Positions 32,946 through 43,554 of a DNA stretch of 64,000 nucleotides are shown piece after piece (the first letter of the stretch is position 1; each line of letters starts with the position of its first letter). Source of the DNA: Rhodococcus coprophilus NBRC 100603. Lineage in GTDB: Bacteria > Actinomycetota > Actinomycetes > Mycobacteriales > Mycobacteriaceae. A program made the translations under genes and the position numbers. The stretch lies in the NCBI RefSeq assembly GCF_001895045.1, contig NZ_BDAM01000003.1, forward strand, positions 186,001 through 250,000. Direction: 5' to 3'. Below the pieces are notes generated by a model that saw nothing but the letters and a program-made list of their open reading frames with translations, did not search any database and was not told where the DNA came from.

Positions 32946-34010
32946 GTGTTAGCAGTGCACCGGTCCAGAGCAGCTGTCGCATCCCTCGCGATCGCTGCCG
33001 TGACGGCGACCGTACTGGCCGGATGCTCCGCGCCCGCCGACGACGACGCATCGACGATCGTGCGCACGACCACCCGGATCGCCGGGGCATCCGTCGTCGG
33101 TATCGACCGCGATACCGCCACCGCGTGCGCTCTGCCCTCCCCCCTCGATCCCGGCATCGCACCGGCCGGCACGCGCGGCATCCTCCACGCCGCCGGGATG
33201 TCCGAGGTACCCGCCGACCCGCAGCGCATCATCGTGCTCGACGAGGCGGCGCTCGACGCCGTGTGCGCGCTGGGCCTGTGGGAGCGTGTCGTGGGCGCGA
33301 CCGTCGACGCCGACGGACGGCCTGAGTATCTCGGTACCGGGATCGCGGAGTTGCCGTCCGTCGGGCCGCAGGGGTCGCCCGACATCGCTGCCGTCGAGCA
33401 GGCCCGCCCCGATCTCATCCTGGGGTCGGCGGCGGACGAGGCTCTCTATTCATCCGTCTCCGCCGTGGCACCGACCGTCCTGGTCGGTTCCGACCCCGTG
33501 TTCTGGCGCACACAGTTCCTCCGCGTCGGCGAAGCGCTGGGACGGACCGTCGCTGCACAGGCGGTGCTGGACGCGTACTCCGAGGAGGCCGCCGAACTCG
33601 GACGCGAACTCGTCTCGTCCCAGACGCAGGCATCGGTGGTGCGGTTCACCGCCGACGGCGGGGAGATCGAAGGCAGCGCGTCTTTCGCCGGCCAGGTGCT
33701 CGGCGACCTCGGTGCCGCCCGCCCGCCGGCGCAACGATTCGGGGTCGTCGATTCACGCGTCGTCGAACCCCTCGACGCGGACGATCCGGCGGCAGCGGAC
33801 GGTGACGTGATCTTCGTCCGGTTCGCCGGCGAGGACGGACTCGAGCGCGGCACCGCGATCATGCGAACCGATCCGTGGCTCGACCTCGGTGCGGTCACCG
33901 ACAACCGGTTGTTCTCCGTGTCCGACGAGGTGTGGTCGACCCCGGGTCCCGTCGCAGCACGCGCGATCCTCGAGGATCTCGAAGTGGGCCTCAACGGATA
34001 CTCCGGATAA
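32946..34010 (+). CDS. fecB: FecB-like siderophore-binding lipoprotein
   Basis: 354 aa. The signal peptide ends in the lipobox VLAGC (about residue 27). The mature part is a class III periplasmic-binding fold (RIIVLDEAALDAVCALGL; PSVGPQGSPDIAAVEQARPDLIL). The family binds iron-siderophore or heme. No permease is adjacent. The start is GTG 32946 after AGGAG. It is placed as Rv3044 is, downstream of ctaD. Confidence 0.87.
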   Translation: MLAVHRSRAAVASLAIAAVTATVLAGCSAPADDDASTIVRTTTRIAGASVVGIDRDTATACALPSPLDPGIAPAGTRGILHAAGMSEVPADPQRIIVLDEAALDAVCALGLWERVVGATVDADGRPEYLGTGIAELPSVGPQGSPDIAAVEQARPDLILGSAADEALYSSVSAVAPTVLVGSDPVFWRTQFLRVGEALGRTVAAQAVLDAYSEEAAELGRELVSSQTQASVVRFTADGGEIEGSASFAGQVLGDLGAARPPAQRFGVVDSRVVEPLDADDPAAADGDVIFVRFAGEDGLERGTAIMRTDPWLDLGAVTDNRLFSVSDEVWSTPGPVAARAILEDLEVGLNGYSG

Positions 34011-34024
34011 TAAGGAAAGACGCG

Positions 34025-34501
34025 ATGCCTGTTCCCGATTTCGTTGTCCGGCTCCGGGCCCACGTCGGCACTGCGCCCTTGTGGCTACCGGGAGTGAGCG
34101 CCGTCGTCGTCGACGACGACCACCGGGTGCTGCTGACCCGTCGCGCCGACAACGGCAGATGGGCCGTCGTCTCGGGCATCCTCGAACCCGGCGAGGAGCC
34201 CGCGGCCGCCGCACTCCGCGAAGTCCGCGAAGAGACGGGTGTCGACGCCGAGATCGTCCGGCTGACGAGTGTCGACGTCACCGCGCCGATCGTCTACCCG
34301 AACGGCGACGAAGCGCAGTACCTCGATGTGTCGTTTCTCATGCGCGCGGTCGGCGGCAGCGCGCGGGTCGCCGACGACGAGAATCTCGAGGTCGGGTGGT
34401 TCTCCCCCGACGCACTCCCCGAGCCGCTCACCGATACCTCCCGGCTACGGCTGGCCAAGGCTCTCGAAGGCGGGCCGGAGGCATGGTTCCGACGCCCCTG
34501 A
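34025..34501 (+). CDS. Nudix hydrolase (MutT-like)
   Basis: 158 aa. The complete Nudix box is GILEPGEEPAAAALREVREETG (canonical Gx5Ex7REVxEExG). N-terminal WLPGVSAVVVDDDHRVLL is the usual first strand. The substrate is probably a nucleoside diphosphate derivative. ATG 34025 follows AAGGAAAG, 14 bp after the FecB-like gene stop, so cotranscription is likely. Confidence 0.88.
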   Translation: MPVPDFVVRLRAHVGTAPLWLPGVSAVVVDDDHRVLLTRRADNGRWAVVSGILEPGEEPAAAALREVREETGVDAEIVRLTSVDVTAPIVYPNGDEAQYLDVSFLMRAVGGSARVADDENLEVGWFSPDALPEPLTDTSRLRLAKALEGGPEAWFRRP

Positions 34502-34511
34502 TGTGGTGCGA

Positions 34512-34552
34512 GCGGCCGGATGCCGCGCACGGTGCGCGCGGCATCCGGCCGC
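34512..34552. terminator. Bidirectional terminator between Nudix and nrdF
   Basis: A 17-bp perfect stem (34512-34528 with 34536-34552) and a 7-nt loop ACGGTGC between two convergent genes. It can stop transcription from both sides. Confidence 0.85.
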
Positions 34553-34593
34553 CGGCCGAACTGTGAGGGGCTCCGGTCAGAAGTCCCTGTTTC

Positions 34594-35604
<1,011 letters not shown>

Positions 35605-35653
35605 TTACCTACCTGATCGGTGTTCGTGTGCAACGGGTGTCGGGGAAGTCGGA

Positions 35654-37819
35654 TCACAGCATGCAGGAGACGCAACCCTCGACCTCGGTGCCTTCCAGCG
35701 CCATCTGCCGCAGGCGGATGTAGTACAGCGTCTTGATGCCCTTGCGCCACGCGTAGATCTGCGCCTTGTTCACGTCGCGGGTGGTCGCGGTGTCCTTGAA
35801 GAACAAGGTGAGCGACAGACCCTGATCGACGTGCTGCGTCGCCGCGGCGTAGGTGTCGACGATCTTCTCGTACCCGATTTCGTACGCGTCCTGGAAGTAC
35901 TCCAGGTTGTCGTTGGTCAGGTAGGGAGCCGGGTAGTACACGCGCCCGATCTTGCCCTCCTTGCGGATCTCGATCTTCGAGGCGACGGGGTGGATCGAAC
36001 TCGTGGAGTTGTTGATGTACGAGATCGAGCCGGTCGGCGGAACCGCCTGGAGGTTCTGGTTGTAGATGCCGTGCTGTTGCACCGACGCCTTCAGCTCGCG
36101 CCAGTCGTCCTGCGTGGGGATCGCCACGTTCGAGTCGGTGAACAGCTGCCGAACCCGCTCGGTCGCCGGCTCCCACGCCTGGTCGGTGTACTTGTCGAAG
36201 AACTCGCCCGACGCGTACTTCGACTCCGGGAAGCCCTTGAAGTACGAGCCCCGCTCGATGGCGAGCTTGTTCGACGCACGCAGCGCGTGGAACAGCACCG
36301 TGTAGAAGTAGATGTTCGTGAAGTCGATGCCCTCGTCGGAGCCGTAGAAGATCCGCTCGCGGGCGAGATAGCCGTGCAGGTTCATCTGCCCGAGGCCGAT
36401 CGCGTGGGAATCGTTGTTTCCCTGTTCGATCGACGGAACCGAATCGATGTGCGTCTGGTCGGAGACCGCGGTCAGCCCACGGATCGCGACCTCGATGGTG
36501 CGCGCGAAGTCCGGCGAATCCATGGCCTTGGCAATGTTGAGCGAGCCGAGGTTGCAGGAGATGTCCTTGCCGACATGGCTGTAGGACAGGTCGTCGTTGT
36601 AGGTCGACGCCGTGGACACCTGCAGGATCTCCGAGCACAGGTTCGAATGGGTGATCTTGCCGGCGATCGGGTTCGCGCGGTTGACCGTGTCCTCGAACAT
36701 GACGTACGGGTAGCCGGACTCGAACTGCAGCTCGGCGACCGTCTGGAAGAACTCGCGCGCCTTGATCTTCGACTTGCGGATCCGGCTGTCGTCGACCATC
36801 TCGTAGTACTTCTCGGTGACGTCGATGTCGGCGAACGGCTTGCCGTAGATGCGCTCGACGTCGTACGGCGAGAAGAGGTACATGTCCTCGTTCCGCTTCG
36901 CCAGCTCGAAGGTGATGTCCGGGATCACGACGCCCAGCGAGAGCGTCTTGATGCGGATCTTCTCGTCGGCGTTCTCACGCTTGGTGTCGAGGAATCGGTA
37001 GATGTCGGGGTGGTGGGCGTGCAGGTACACCGCACCCGCACCCTGCCGGGCGCCGAGCTGGTTGGCGTAGGAGAAGGAGTCCTCGAGCAGCTTCATGATG
37101 GGGATGACGCCGGAGGACTGGTTCTCGATCTTCTTGATCGGCGCGCCGTGCTCACGAATGTTGGTCAGCAGCAGGGCAACTCCGCCACCGCGCTTGGACA
37201 GCTGCAGTGCCGAGTTGATCGCGCGGCCGATCGACTCCATGTTGTCCTCGATGCGGAGCAGGAAGCAGGAGACCGGTTCGCCGCGCTGCTTCTTGCCGGA
37301 ATTGAGGAACGTCGGGGTGGCCGGCTGGAAGCGCCCGGAGATGATTTCGTCGACGAGGTGCTTCGCGAGGATCTCGTCGCCGTCGGCGAGCGTCAGCGCC
37401 ACCATGCACACGCGATCTTCGAAGCGCTCGAGGTAGCGCTTTCCGTCGAAGGTCTTGAGGGTGTACGACGTGTAGTACTTGAACGCGCCCAGGAAGGTCG
37501 GGAAGCGGAACTTCTGCGCGTACGCGTGCTGGAACAACGTCTTGACGAACGGCCGCGAGTACTTTTCGAGCACCTCGGGCTCGTAGTAGTTCTCCTCGAC
37601 GAGGTAGTCGAGCTTCTCGTCGAGGTTGTGGAAGAAGACGGTGTTCTGGTTGACGTGCTGAAGGAAGTACTGGCGTGCCGCGGCGACATCCTTGTCGAAC
37701 TGGATCTCTCCGTTCGGGCCGTACAGGTTCAGCATGGCGTTGAGCGCGTGGTAGTCGAGACCCTTGAGCGACTCGTCGAGTTTCGGGCTCTTGACGGGAT
37801 CGGGATCGGTAATGGTCAC
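35654..37819 (-). CDS. nrdE: Class Ib ribonucleotide reductase, large subunit
   Basis: 721 aa catalytic subunit. It lacks the N-terminal ATP-cone, as class Ib enzymes do. The active-site region includes [12 protein letters not shown] and [11 protein letters not shown]. The C-terminal cysteine pair CVSCML passes electrons from NrdH. I chose GTG 37819 ([10 protein letters not shown]), which gives the usual length; the frame continues upstream into nrdI without homology. Confidence 0.96.
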   Translation of the reverse strand: MTITDPDPVKSPKLDESLKGLDYHALNAMLNLYGPNGEIQFDKDVAAARQYFLQHVNQNTVFFHNLDEKLDYLVEENYYEPEVLEKYSRPFVKTLFQHAYAQKFRFPTFLGAFKYYTSYTLKTFDGKRYLERFEDRVCMVALTLADGDEILAKHLVDEIISGRFQPATPTFLNSGKKQRGEPVSCFLLRIEDNMESIGRAINSALQLSKRGGGVALLLTNIREHGAPIKKIENQSSGVIPIMKLLEDSFSYANQLGARQGAGAVYLHAHHPDIYRFLDTKRENADEKIRIKTLSLGVVIPDITFELAKRNEDMYLFSPYDVERIYGKPFADIDVTEKYYEMVDDSRIRKSKIKAREFFQTVAELQFESGYPYVMFEDTVNRANPIAGKITHSNLCSEILQVSTASTYNDDLSYSHVGKDISCNLGSLNIAKAMDSPDFARTIEVAIRGLTAVSDQTHIDSVPSIEQGNNDSHAIGLGQMNLHGYLARERIFYGSDEGIDFTNIYFYTVLFHALRASNKLAIERGSYFKGFPESKYASGEFFDKYTDQAWEPATERVRQLFTDSNVAIPTQDDWRELKASVQQHGIYNQNLQAVPPTGSISYINNSTSSIHPVASKIEIRKEGKIGRVYYPAPYLTNDNLEYFQDAYEIGYEKIVDTYAAATQHVDQGLSLTLFFKDTATTRDVNKAQIYAWRKGIKTLYYIRLRQMALEGTEVEGCVSCML

Positions 37820-37937
37820 AGTGCTGTCCCCACCTATCGAATAAAGGAACGTGGCCGCGCTGTCACTTGTGCGACGCGCGTCGAAATGGATACGAATGAC
37901 GATGTGCCCCATAGAGTTCGGGGCGCGGCGATGCGGC

Positions 37938-38390
37938 CTATGCGGTTTGCAGCTCCGATTCCCAGAAGTGGGCGAGCCCGGCACGGACACGCTCGACATC
38001 GTCGGCGGTGCCCATCAGCTCGAATCGATACAGGTACGGGACCCGGCACTTACGCGCCACGATGTCGCCTGCGAAGCAGTACGACTCCCCGAAGTTGGTG
38101 TTTCCCGCCGCGATCACACCCCGGATAAGACCCCGGTTGTGCTCGTTGTTGAGGAATCGGATGACCTGCTTGGGGACGTAGTGCGTGTCGCGTCCGGTGG
38201 CGGTGGTCCCGCCGCCGTAGGTGGGCACCACCAACACGTACGGCTCGTGCACTTCGAAGGTGCCCTCACGGTCGTGCAGCGGGATCCGCGTCGCCGGGAT
38301 CCCGAGCTTCTGCACGAACCGGTGGGTGTTCTCCGATGTACTCGAGAAGTACACCAGCGACGTACCCGGAGGCTGACCCTGCGAGGTCAT
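37938..38390 (-). CDS. nrdI: Ribonucleotide reductase flavodoxin NrdI
   Basis: 150 aa. Flavodoxin-like protein that supplies oxidant to activate the manganese cofactor of NrdF. The FMN phosphate loop is [12 protein letters not shown] near the N-terminus, then PTYGGG and [13 protein letters not shown] 38390. It lies between nrdH and nrdE. Confidence 0.95.
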   Translation of the reverse strand: MTSQGQPPGTSLVYFSSTSENTHRFVQKLGIPATRIPLHDREGTFEVHEPYVLVVPTYGGGTTATGRDTHYVPKQVIRFLNNEHNRGLIRGVIAAGNTNFGESYCFAGDIVARKCRVPYLYRFELMGTADDVERVRAGLAHFWESELQTA

Positions 38391-38496
38391 CGGTGTTCAC
38401 CACTCTTCAATCGATTGCGAAGACCGGCTCGGTCGGGCGAAGAACTACTGCCGCAGCGCACTGCGACCGGTCCGCGGAAGCGGACGGCACGAATAC

Positions 38497-38727
38497 TCAG
38501 GCTGCGACCGTGAGCGCCTTGATGCGATCGGGGCGGAATCCCGCCCAGTGATCGTCACCGGCAACGACGACGGGAGCCTGGAGGTAACCCAGCGCCATAA
38601 CGTAGTCGCGGGCCTCCGGGTTCTCGGTGATGTCGACGACGTCGTACTCGATGCCGGCCTTGTCGAGGGCACGGTAGGTGGCGGTGCACTGGACGCAGGC
38701 AGGCTTGGTGTAGACGGTGATGTTCAT
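38497..38727 (-). CDS. nrdH: Glutaredoxin-like NrdH
   Basis: 76 aa. It reduces NrdE. The redox motif CVQC is at residues 11-14 (KPACVQCTATYRAL), and the C-terminal WAGFRPDRIKAL is the NrdH hallmark. First gene of the nrdHIEF operon. Its 5' region carries two NrdR-like boxes. Confidence 0.96.
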   Translation of the reverse strand: MNITVYTKPACVQCTATYRALDKAGIEYDVVDITENPEARDYVMALGYLQAPVVVAGDDHWAGFRPDRIKALTVAA

Positions 38728-38859
38728 GGGTGCCCCTTAGTTCACATGGCCCTGACGGCCGGACGACTGACTGCTGCGCGGTGCTCGAATGCCCACCGAA
38801 TCCGTCCCGATCCCACTTCCCCGAGAGACCGGCGACCTTTGGGCCCTCCAGCGGTCTAG

Positions 38860-38875
38860 ACACTACACCTTGTGC
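38860..38875. promoter_or_regulatory. NrdR-like box 1 upstream of nrdH
   Basis: ACACTACACCTTGTGC matches the NrdR consensus ACACWATATATWGTGT at about 12 of 16 positions. It lies 133 bp before the nrdH start. Confidence 0.62.
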
Positions 38876-38891
38876 CTGACAGAAACACAGA

Positions 38892-38907
38892 ACCCAGGAT
38901 CTTGTGA
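38892..38907. promoter_or_regulatory. NrdR-like box 2 upstream of nrdH
   Basis: ACCCAGGATCTTGTGA matches the same consensus at about 11 of 16 positions. It starts 32 bp after box 1, about three helical turns, the arrangement known for NrdR pairs. The rest of the 331-bp space 38728-39058 shows no gene. Confidence 0.55.
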
Positions 38908-39058
38908 GTTACAGGTTTGATATTCCCAGGTCGCGCCTGCCCGAAGTGCACCTTCTCGGGCCTGGACGGCGTGTCGTGTCGCGGCGCGCCGACCGTGGCC
39001 TCGAGCACAGTGTGGCGCGACCCACCGACACCCCTGCGGGAGTGCCGGTGGGCCCGAG

Positions 39059-41149
39059 TCAGGGCAGCGCGGGCAGCAGGTCGTCGAGCCTGGCCGGCAG
39101 GCTCCGGATCCGCACCCCGGTCGCGTGCCAGAGCGCGTTCACCACTGCTGCCGCGCTGCCGACGATGCCGATCTCGCCGATGCCCCGTGAGCCCACGGCC
39201 GTGGCATGGAAGTCGTCCTCGTCGAGCCATGCGGCGTCCACGTCGCGGATGTCCGCGTGAGTCGGCACGTGGTATTCCGCGAGATCGTGGTTGAGCACGT
39301 GCCCGAACCGCGGGTCGCGGATGCTCTCCTCGAACAGCGCCATCGAGATTCCGAACGACATGCCGCCGATGAACTGCGACCGAGCCGTCCGCGGATTGAT
39401 CACCCGTCCGACGGAGAACATGCCGAACATGCGCGGTACCCGGATCTCGCCGGTGTCGCGATCGACCTGGACTTCGACGAAGTGCGCACCGAACGAGGCC
39501 GCGGTGTAGCTCTCGAGGTCGGAGTTCTCCCCCGCCGTCGCGGACGCTTCGTCTCCCGGCTCGGGAGTACCCCCGAAACGGGTCCGGAACGTTCCCGCCG
39601 CCGCGACGATGGCGTTGCCCCACGACGACGTGCCCGACGACCCGCCCGCGACGGTCCCGTACGGCAGTGCGCTGTCGCCGAGGTCGAGGTCGATCTGTTC
39701 CGGGGCCACACCCAGCGCGTCGGCAGCGATCAGCGTGAGCGCGGTCCACGCGCCCGTGCCGAGGTCCGCTGCCCCGATCCGGACCTGGAACCGTCCCTGC
39801 CCCCGATACCGGATCGATGCCTGCGACCCGGGCTGGACCATATGGGGGTAGGTCGCCACCGCGACACCGGTGCCGGTGAGCCGGCGGCCGTCGCTGCGTG
39901 TACCCGGCGACCGATCCGACGGATCCCAGCCGAACCGTTCCGCGCCTTCGCGGAGGCATTCGACGAGCCGTCGCGACGACCAGGGTTTCCCGGTCTCGGG
40001 GTCGGCCTCGGGTTCGTTGAGGATGCGGAGTTCGACGGGGTCGATCCCGCAGGCCACCGCGAGTTCGTCCATCGCCACTTCACCGGCGAACATGCCGGGG
40101 GCCTCGCCGGGTGCCCGCATCCAGAAAGGTGCCGGCACGTCGAGGGCGACCGCCCGATGGATCGTGCGCACATCGGCCACGTCGTACAGGTTCCGCAGTG
40201 GCACGGCGGCCTGCTCGACGAACTCGGTGACGTGGGAACTCTGGACGAAGGCCTCGTGCACGATGCCCGTGAGCCGGCCGTCACGCCGGGCCGCGAGGCG
40301 CAGATGCGATGCCGTCGGCGAACGGTAGCCGACATAACCGAACATGTCGTGCCGGGAGACCGCGAACTTCACGGCGCGACCCGGCAGCGCGCGGGCCGCG
40401 AGCGCCCCGAGCACGTCGTGGGCGTGTGGTCCGCCCTTCGATCCGAAGCCTCCGCCGATGTACGGGCAGATCACCCGCATGGTCGAGGAGTCGAGGCCGA
40501 GGGCCGGTGCCAGTGCCGCGACGACCCCGTGCGGATGCTGTGTGGAGGTGTAGAGGGTGAGGGTTTCCCCGTCCCACAGCGCGACGACCGTGTGCGGCTC
40601 GAGTGGGTTGTTGTGCTCCTCCGGGGTGGAGTACCACTCGTCGATCACCACGTCGGCAGCGGAGAACGCCTCGTCGGTATCACCACGCTCATACTCGGCC
40701 GGGTACCCACCGTTGGCCTTCTCCGGCGTATAGGCATCGGGGTGGTCGGGCCGGAAGCGGGTGTCGTGGTCGGTGGCCGTGTATTCCACGGACAGCAGGT
40801 CGCAGGCATACCGCGCGGCTTCGGGGCTCTCGGCCACGACCGCCCCGATGATCTGCCCCCGGTAGAGCACCTCGGGGCTCTGCAGCACGACGTATTCGCC
40901 CTCGGCTTGGTCGGTCAGCCGCGGCGCGTTCCACGGTGTGAGCACCGTGATGACGCCGGGCACCGCTTCGGCCTCGGCGGTGTCGATGCGATCGACCGTC
41001 CCCCGTGCGATCGTCGACACCAGCGGCACCAGGTACGCGGGATCCGGCACGGGGTGCTCGTAGGCGTACGGCGCGAGGCCGGCGACCTTCTGGGGCCCGT
41101 CGACCCGCGCGGTGGAGGTGCCGACGGCGCGCGTTGCGATGTGCGTCAT
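39059..41149 (-). CDS. Molybdenum hydroxylase large subunit (PaoC/XdhA type)
   Basis: 696 aa molybdopterin-binding subunit of a xanthine dehydrogenase/aldehyde oxidase. Visible motifs: YIGGGFGSKGG, FWMRAPGEAPGMFA, VAVATYPHMVQPGSQASIRY and GSRGIGEIGIVGSAAAV, where the catalytic Glu sits. Domain length and motifs fit the YagR/PaoC group (aromatic aldehydes). ATG 41149 overlaps the stop of the FAD subunit (ATGA). Third gene of a three-subunit operon. Confidence 0.9.
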   Translation of the reverse strand: MTHIATRAVGTSTARVDGPQKVAGLAPYAYEHPVPDPAYLVPLVSTIARGTVDRIDTAEAEAVPGVITVLTPWNAPRLTDQAEGEYVVLQSPEVLYRGQIIGAVVAESPEAARYACDLLSVEYTATDHDTRFRPDHPDAYTPEKANGGYPAEYERGDTDEAFSAADVVIDEWYSTPEEHNNPLEPHTVVALWDGETLTLYTSTQHPHGVVAALAPALGLDSSTMRVICPYIGGGFGSKGGPHAHDVLGALAARALPGRAVKFAVSRHDMFGYVGYRSPTASHLRLAARRDGRLTGIVHEAFVQSSHVTEFVEQAAVPLRNLYDVADVRTIHRAVALDVPAPFWMRAPGEAPGMFAGEVAMDELAVACGIDPVELRILNEPEADPETGKPWSSRRLVECLREGAERFGWDPSDRSPGTRSDGRRLTGTGVAVATYPHMVQPGSQASIRYRGQGRFQVRIGAADLGTGAWTALTLIAADALGVAPEQIDLDLGDSALPYGTVAGGSSGTSSWGNAIVAAAGTFRTRFGGTPEPGDEASATAGENSDLESYTAASFGAHFVEVQVDRDTGEIRVPRMFGMFSVGRVINPRTARSQFIGGMSFGISMALFEESIRDPRFGHVLNHDLAEYHVPTHADIRDVDAAWLDEDDFHATAVGSRGIGEIGIVGSAAAVVNALWHATGVRIRSLPARLDDLLPALP

Positions 41150-42147
41150 GCGGATACTCCTTCGTCGTGCCGTCCGGCGAGATCCCGGAGCACACCGGCG
41201 ACCGTGCGGCGCAGCAGCGGGATCTTGAACGCGTTCCCTTCGAGAGCGTCGGCCTCGACGAGTTCCGCATCGGCCGCCCGGGCGAAAAGGTCGTCGTCGG
41301 GGCGTTGTCCGAGAAGAGCGGCCTCGGTGCGGTGTGCGCGCCACGGGCGGTGTGCGACGCCGCCGAATGCGATGCGGCAGCCGGTGACGGTGCCGCCGGA
41401 GATGGTGAGTTCGGCAGCGACCGACACGAGCGCGAACGCATAGGAGGCCCGATCCCGGACCTTGCGATAGGTGGACAGTGACGTCTGCGGCGGCGGCAGA
41501 TGGACGCCGACGACGAGTTCGTCGCGTTCGAGGGTGGTATCGAGATCGGGCCGGTCGCCGGGCAGGCGGTAGAACTCCTCGAGCGCGACGGTGCGCTCAC
41601 CGTCCGGTCCCGCGACGAGGACCTCCGCATCGAGGGCGAGCAAAGCGACCGCCATGTCGGACGGATGCGTCGCGACGCACTCTTCCGAGGCGCCGAGCAC
41701 GGCGTGATAGCGCGTGTAACCACCCAGCGCCGAGCATCCACTGCCGGGCTCGCGCTTGTTGCAGGGCGTCGACACGTCGCGGAAGTACACGCATCGGGTG
41801 CGCTGCAACAGATTTCCGCCGGTCGTGGCGGCATTCCGTAGTTGAGGGGACGCGCCCGCGAGGAGCGCACGCGTGAGCATCGGGTAATTGCGCCGCACGT
41901 CCGGATGGACGGCGAGGGCGCTGTTGCGCACGTTCGCGCCGACCCGGAGGCCTCCGTCCGCGGTGTGCACGACGGTGTCGAGCGGCAGGTGGGAGATGTC
42001 GACGAGCATGTCGGGAGTGGCGACGCCCAGTTTCAGGTGGTCGACGAGATTGGTTCCGGCTGCGAGGAATACCGCTTCCGGATTGTCGTGCACGAGTGCG
42101 ACCGCCGATGCGGTGTCGGTGGGTCGCTCGTAACGAAGCGGCTTCAC
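41146..42147 (-). CDS. Molybdenum hydroxylase FAD subunit (PaoB type)
   Basis: 333 aa FAD-binding protein of the CO-dehydrogenase/XDH medium-subunit fold: AAGTNLVDHLK and NAATTGGNLLQRTRC. A cysteine-bearing insert (TRCVYFRDVSTPCNK, then PGSGCSAL) resembles the extra [4Fe-4S] site of E. coli PaoB. GTG 42147 overlaps the stop of the iron-sulfur subunit (GTGA, 42144-42147). It passes electrons from the [2Fe-2S] centres to an outside acceptor. Confidence 0.88.
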   Translation of the reverse strand: MKPLRYERPTDTASAVALVHDNPEAVFLAAGTNLVDHLKLGVATPDMLVDISHLPLDTVVHTADGGLRVGANVRNSALAVHPDVRRNYPMLTRALLAGASPQLRNAATTGGNLLQRTRCVYFRDVSTPCNKREPGSGCSALGGYTRYHAVLGASEECVATHPSDMAVALLALDAEVLVAGPDGERTVALEEFYRLPGDRPDLDTTLERDELVVGVHLPPPQTSLSTYRKVRDRASYAFALVSVAAELTISGGTVTGCRIAFGGVAHRPWRAHRTEAALLGQRPDDDLFARAADAELVEADALEGNAFKIPLLRRTVAGVLRDLAGRHDEGVSA

Positions 42148-42704
42148 CGGGTCTGCCCCCGCTCCGCGACCTCGCGGATCGCCTCGACGATGTTGGGGTA
42201 CGCGGCGCAGCGGCACAGGTTGCCGCTCATGCGCTCCCGGATCTCCTCGTCGTCGAGTTCGGGCGTCCCGTCCAGATCCGAGGTGACGTGGCTGGGGTCG
42301 CCGTGCGCGTATTCGTCGAGCATCCCGACCGCGGAACAGATCTGGCCCGGCGTGCAGTACCCGCACTGGAAGGCGTCCTCCTCGAGGAACCGTTCCTGCA
42401 AGGGGTGCGGTCCGTCCGCGGCGAGACCGGCGGCGGTGACGATTTCCGCACCGTCGTGTGCGACAGCGAGCGCGAGACAGGTCACTCTGCGCTTCCCGTC
42501 GAGAAGGACGGTGCACGAGCCGCACTGGCCGAGGTCGCACCCCTTCTTCGGTGACGTGACACCGAGGCGGTCGCGCAGCGCGTCGAGCACCGTGGTGCGC
42601 GCGTCGACGGTGCAGTGTCGTTCGGTGCCGTCGACCGTGAAGGTGACGGAGTGGTCGTGCGGGCCGGGCGGTGCCGTGCCGGTGTCTGCGGTCTCGGATG
42701 CCAT
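42144..42704 (-). CDS. Molybdenum hydroxylase [2Fe-2S] subunit (PaoA type)
   Basis: 186 aa. Two [2Fe-2S] domains: a plant-type ferredoxin fold with CDLGQCGSCTVLLDGKR, and an all-helical one with QCGYCTPGQICSA and CRCAAYPNIVEAI. ATG 42704 has a GGGAGGA ribosome-binding site; a longer frame from 42767 is less likely. No twin-arginine signal is visible, so the complex should be cytoplasmic, unlike E. coli PaoABC. First gene of the operon. Confidence 0.9.
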   Translation of the reverse strand: MASETADTGTAPPGPHDHSVTFTVDGTERHCTVDARTTVLDALRDRLGVTSPKKGCDLGQCGSCTVLLDGKRRVTCLALAVAHDGAEIVTAAGLAADGPHPLQERFLEEDAFQCGYCTPGQICSAVGMLDEYAHGDPSHVTSDLDGTPELDDEEIRERMSGNLCRCAAYPNIVEAIREVAERGQTR

Positions 42705-42856
42705 GGGTCGTCCTCCCGACAGTGGGCTGTCGTTCGGGCATTCCCGATGGGCACCGGCTCCAATCACATCGACGGGGATCGATTCGTCTCCGCGACGTGG
42801 ACCCGCCGGGAAACGAAGCAGCCCCGATCCCGCTGCGGCAGGACCGGGGCCGGTCG

Positions 42857-42893
42857 TCGCGTCCCCGCCCGGGTGGAGCGGGCGGGGACGCGA
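42857..42893 (-). terminator. Hairpin terminator after the FMN reductase gene
   Basis: A 14-bp perfect stem (42857-42870 with 42880-42893, around CGTCCCCGCCC/GGGCGGGGACG), 8 bp beyond the FMN reductase stop. A second, imperfect hairpin (CCCCGATCC / GGACCGGGG) lies just below it. Confidence 0.8.
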
Positions 42894-42900
42894 ACGTCGA

Positions 42901-43464
42901 TCAGGCCTCGACGAGTTCCTTGGTGGCGTTCGTGAGGGCGGTCACGACACCGGAGATCTCAGCCGACGTCTCGGCATGATCCTTGGCGTGTGCGTCACCG
43001 AACTTACCGAAGGTGCCGCCGACGGAGAGGGAGCCGCCCTCGGCGACCTTGCCGCCCGCGATGGCGACAGCCTTGACGGTGTCCTCGAGCGCCCACTTCG
43101 CAGCGTTCGCGCTCGGCGATGCGCTGACGACGGCCACCGGCTTGCCCGACAGCGCGCCGGCGCCGTAGGGACGCGACAACCAGTCGATCGCGTTCTTGAG
43201 GACGCCCGAGGTCGATCCGTTGTATTCCGGGGTGACGAACAGGACGGCGTCGACACCGGCGACGGCGTCGCGCAGAGCGGCAGCGGCGGCGGGCACCGAC
43301 TCGCCGTCGATGTCCTCGTTGTAGAACGGCACGTCCGCCAGACCTTCGTGGATCGTCACCTCGACGCCCTCAGGGGCAACGGTGGCCGCGGTCTCGGCGA
43401 GCTGACGGGTGACAGCAGCGGAGCGCAGGCTTCCGACGAGTGCGAGGACTCGGGTCTGAGCCAT
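42901..43464 (-). CDS. NAD(P)H-dependent FMN reductase
   Basis: 187 aa flavodoxin-fold reductase. The FMN phosphate site is ALVGSLRSAAVTRQLAE, then PEYNGSTSGVLKNAIDWLSRP, the family signature. It reduces flavin or quinone substrates in the cytoplasm. ATG 43464 is spaced eight bases from AAGGA; an ATG three codons upstream is too close to that site. It is divergent from a TetR gene with a palindrome between them, so it is probably under that repressor. Confidence 0.88.
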   Translation of the reverse strand: MAQTRVLALVGSLRSAAVTRQLAETAATVAPEGVEVTIHEGLADVPFYNEDIDGESVPAAAAALRDAVAGVDAVLFVTPEYNGSTSGVLKNAIDWLSRPYGAGALSGKPVAVVSASPSANAAKWALEDTVKAVAIAGGKVAEGGSLSVGGTFGKFGDAHAKDHAETSAEISGVVTALTNATKELVEA

Positions 43465-43509
43465 GGTGTACATCCTTCGATCGAGTTGGTTGATTCCGCA
43501 ATCATAAAC

Positions 43510-43521
43510 GGACCGCGGTCC
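43510..43521. promoter_or_regulatory. Palindromic operator between FMN reductase and TetR genes
   Basis: Perfect 12-bp palindrome GGACCGCGGTCC, flanked by AAAC and ACTTT. It covers the -35 region expected for the tetR promoter (-10 TAGAAT at 43541-43546). Typical TetR-family autoregulatory placement. Confidence 0.75.
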
Positions 43522-43554
43522 ACTTTCATTCCCACCCGGCTAGAATGTGACCTT

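Noticed and set aside
39206-41443. Plus-strand open frame of 745 codons opposite the molybdenum subunit
   Set aside because: No domain is visible; the minus-strand frame carries all family motifs.
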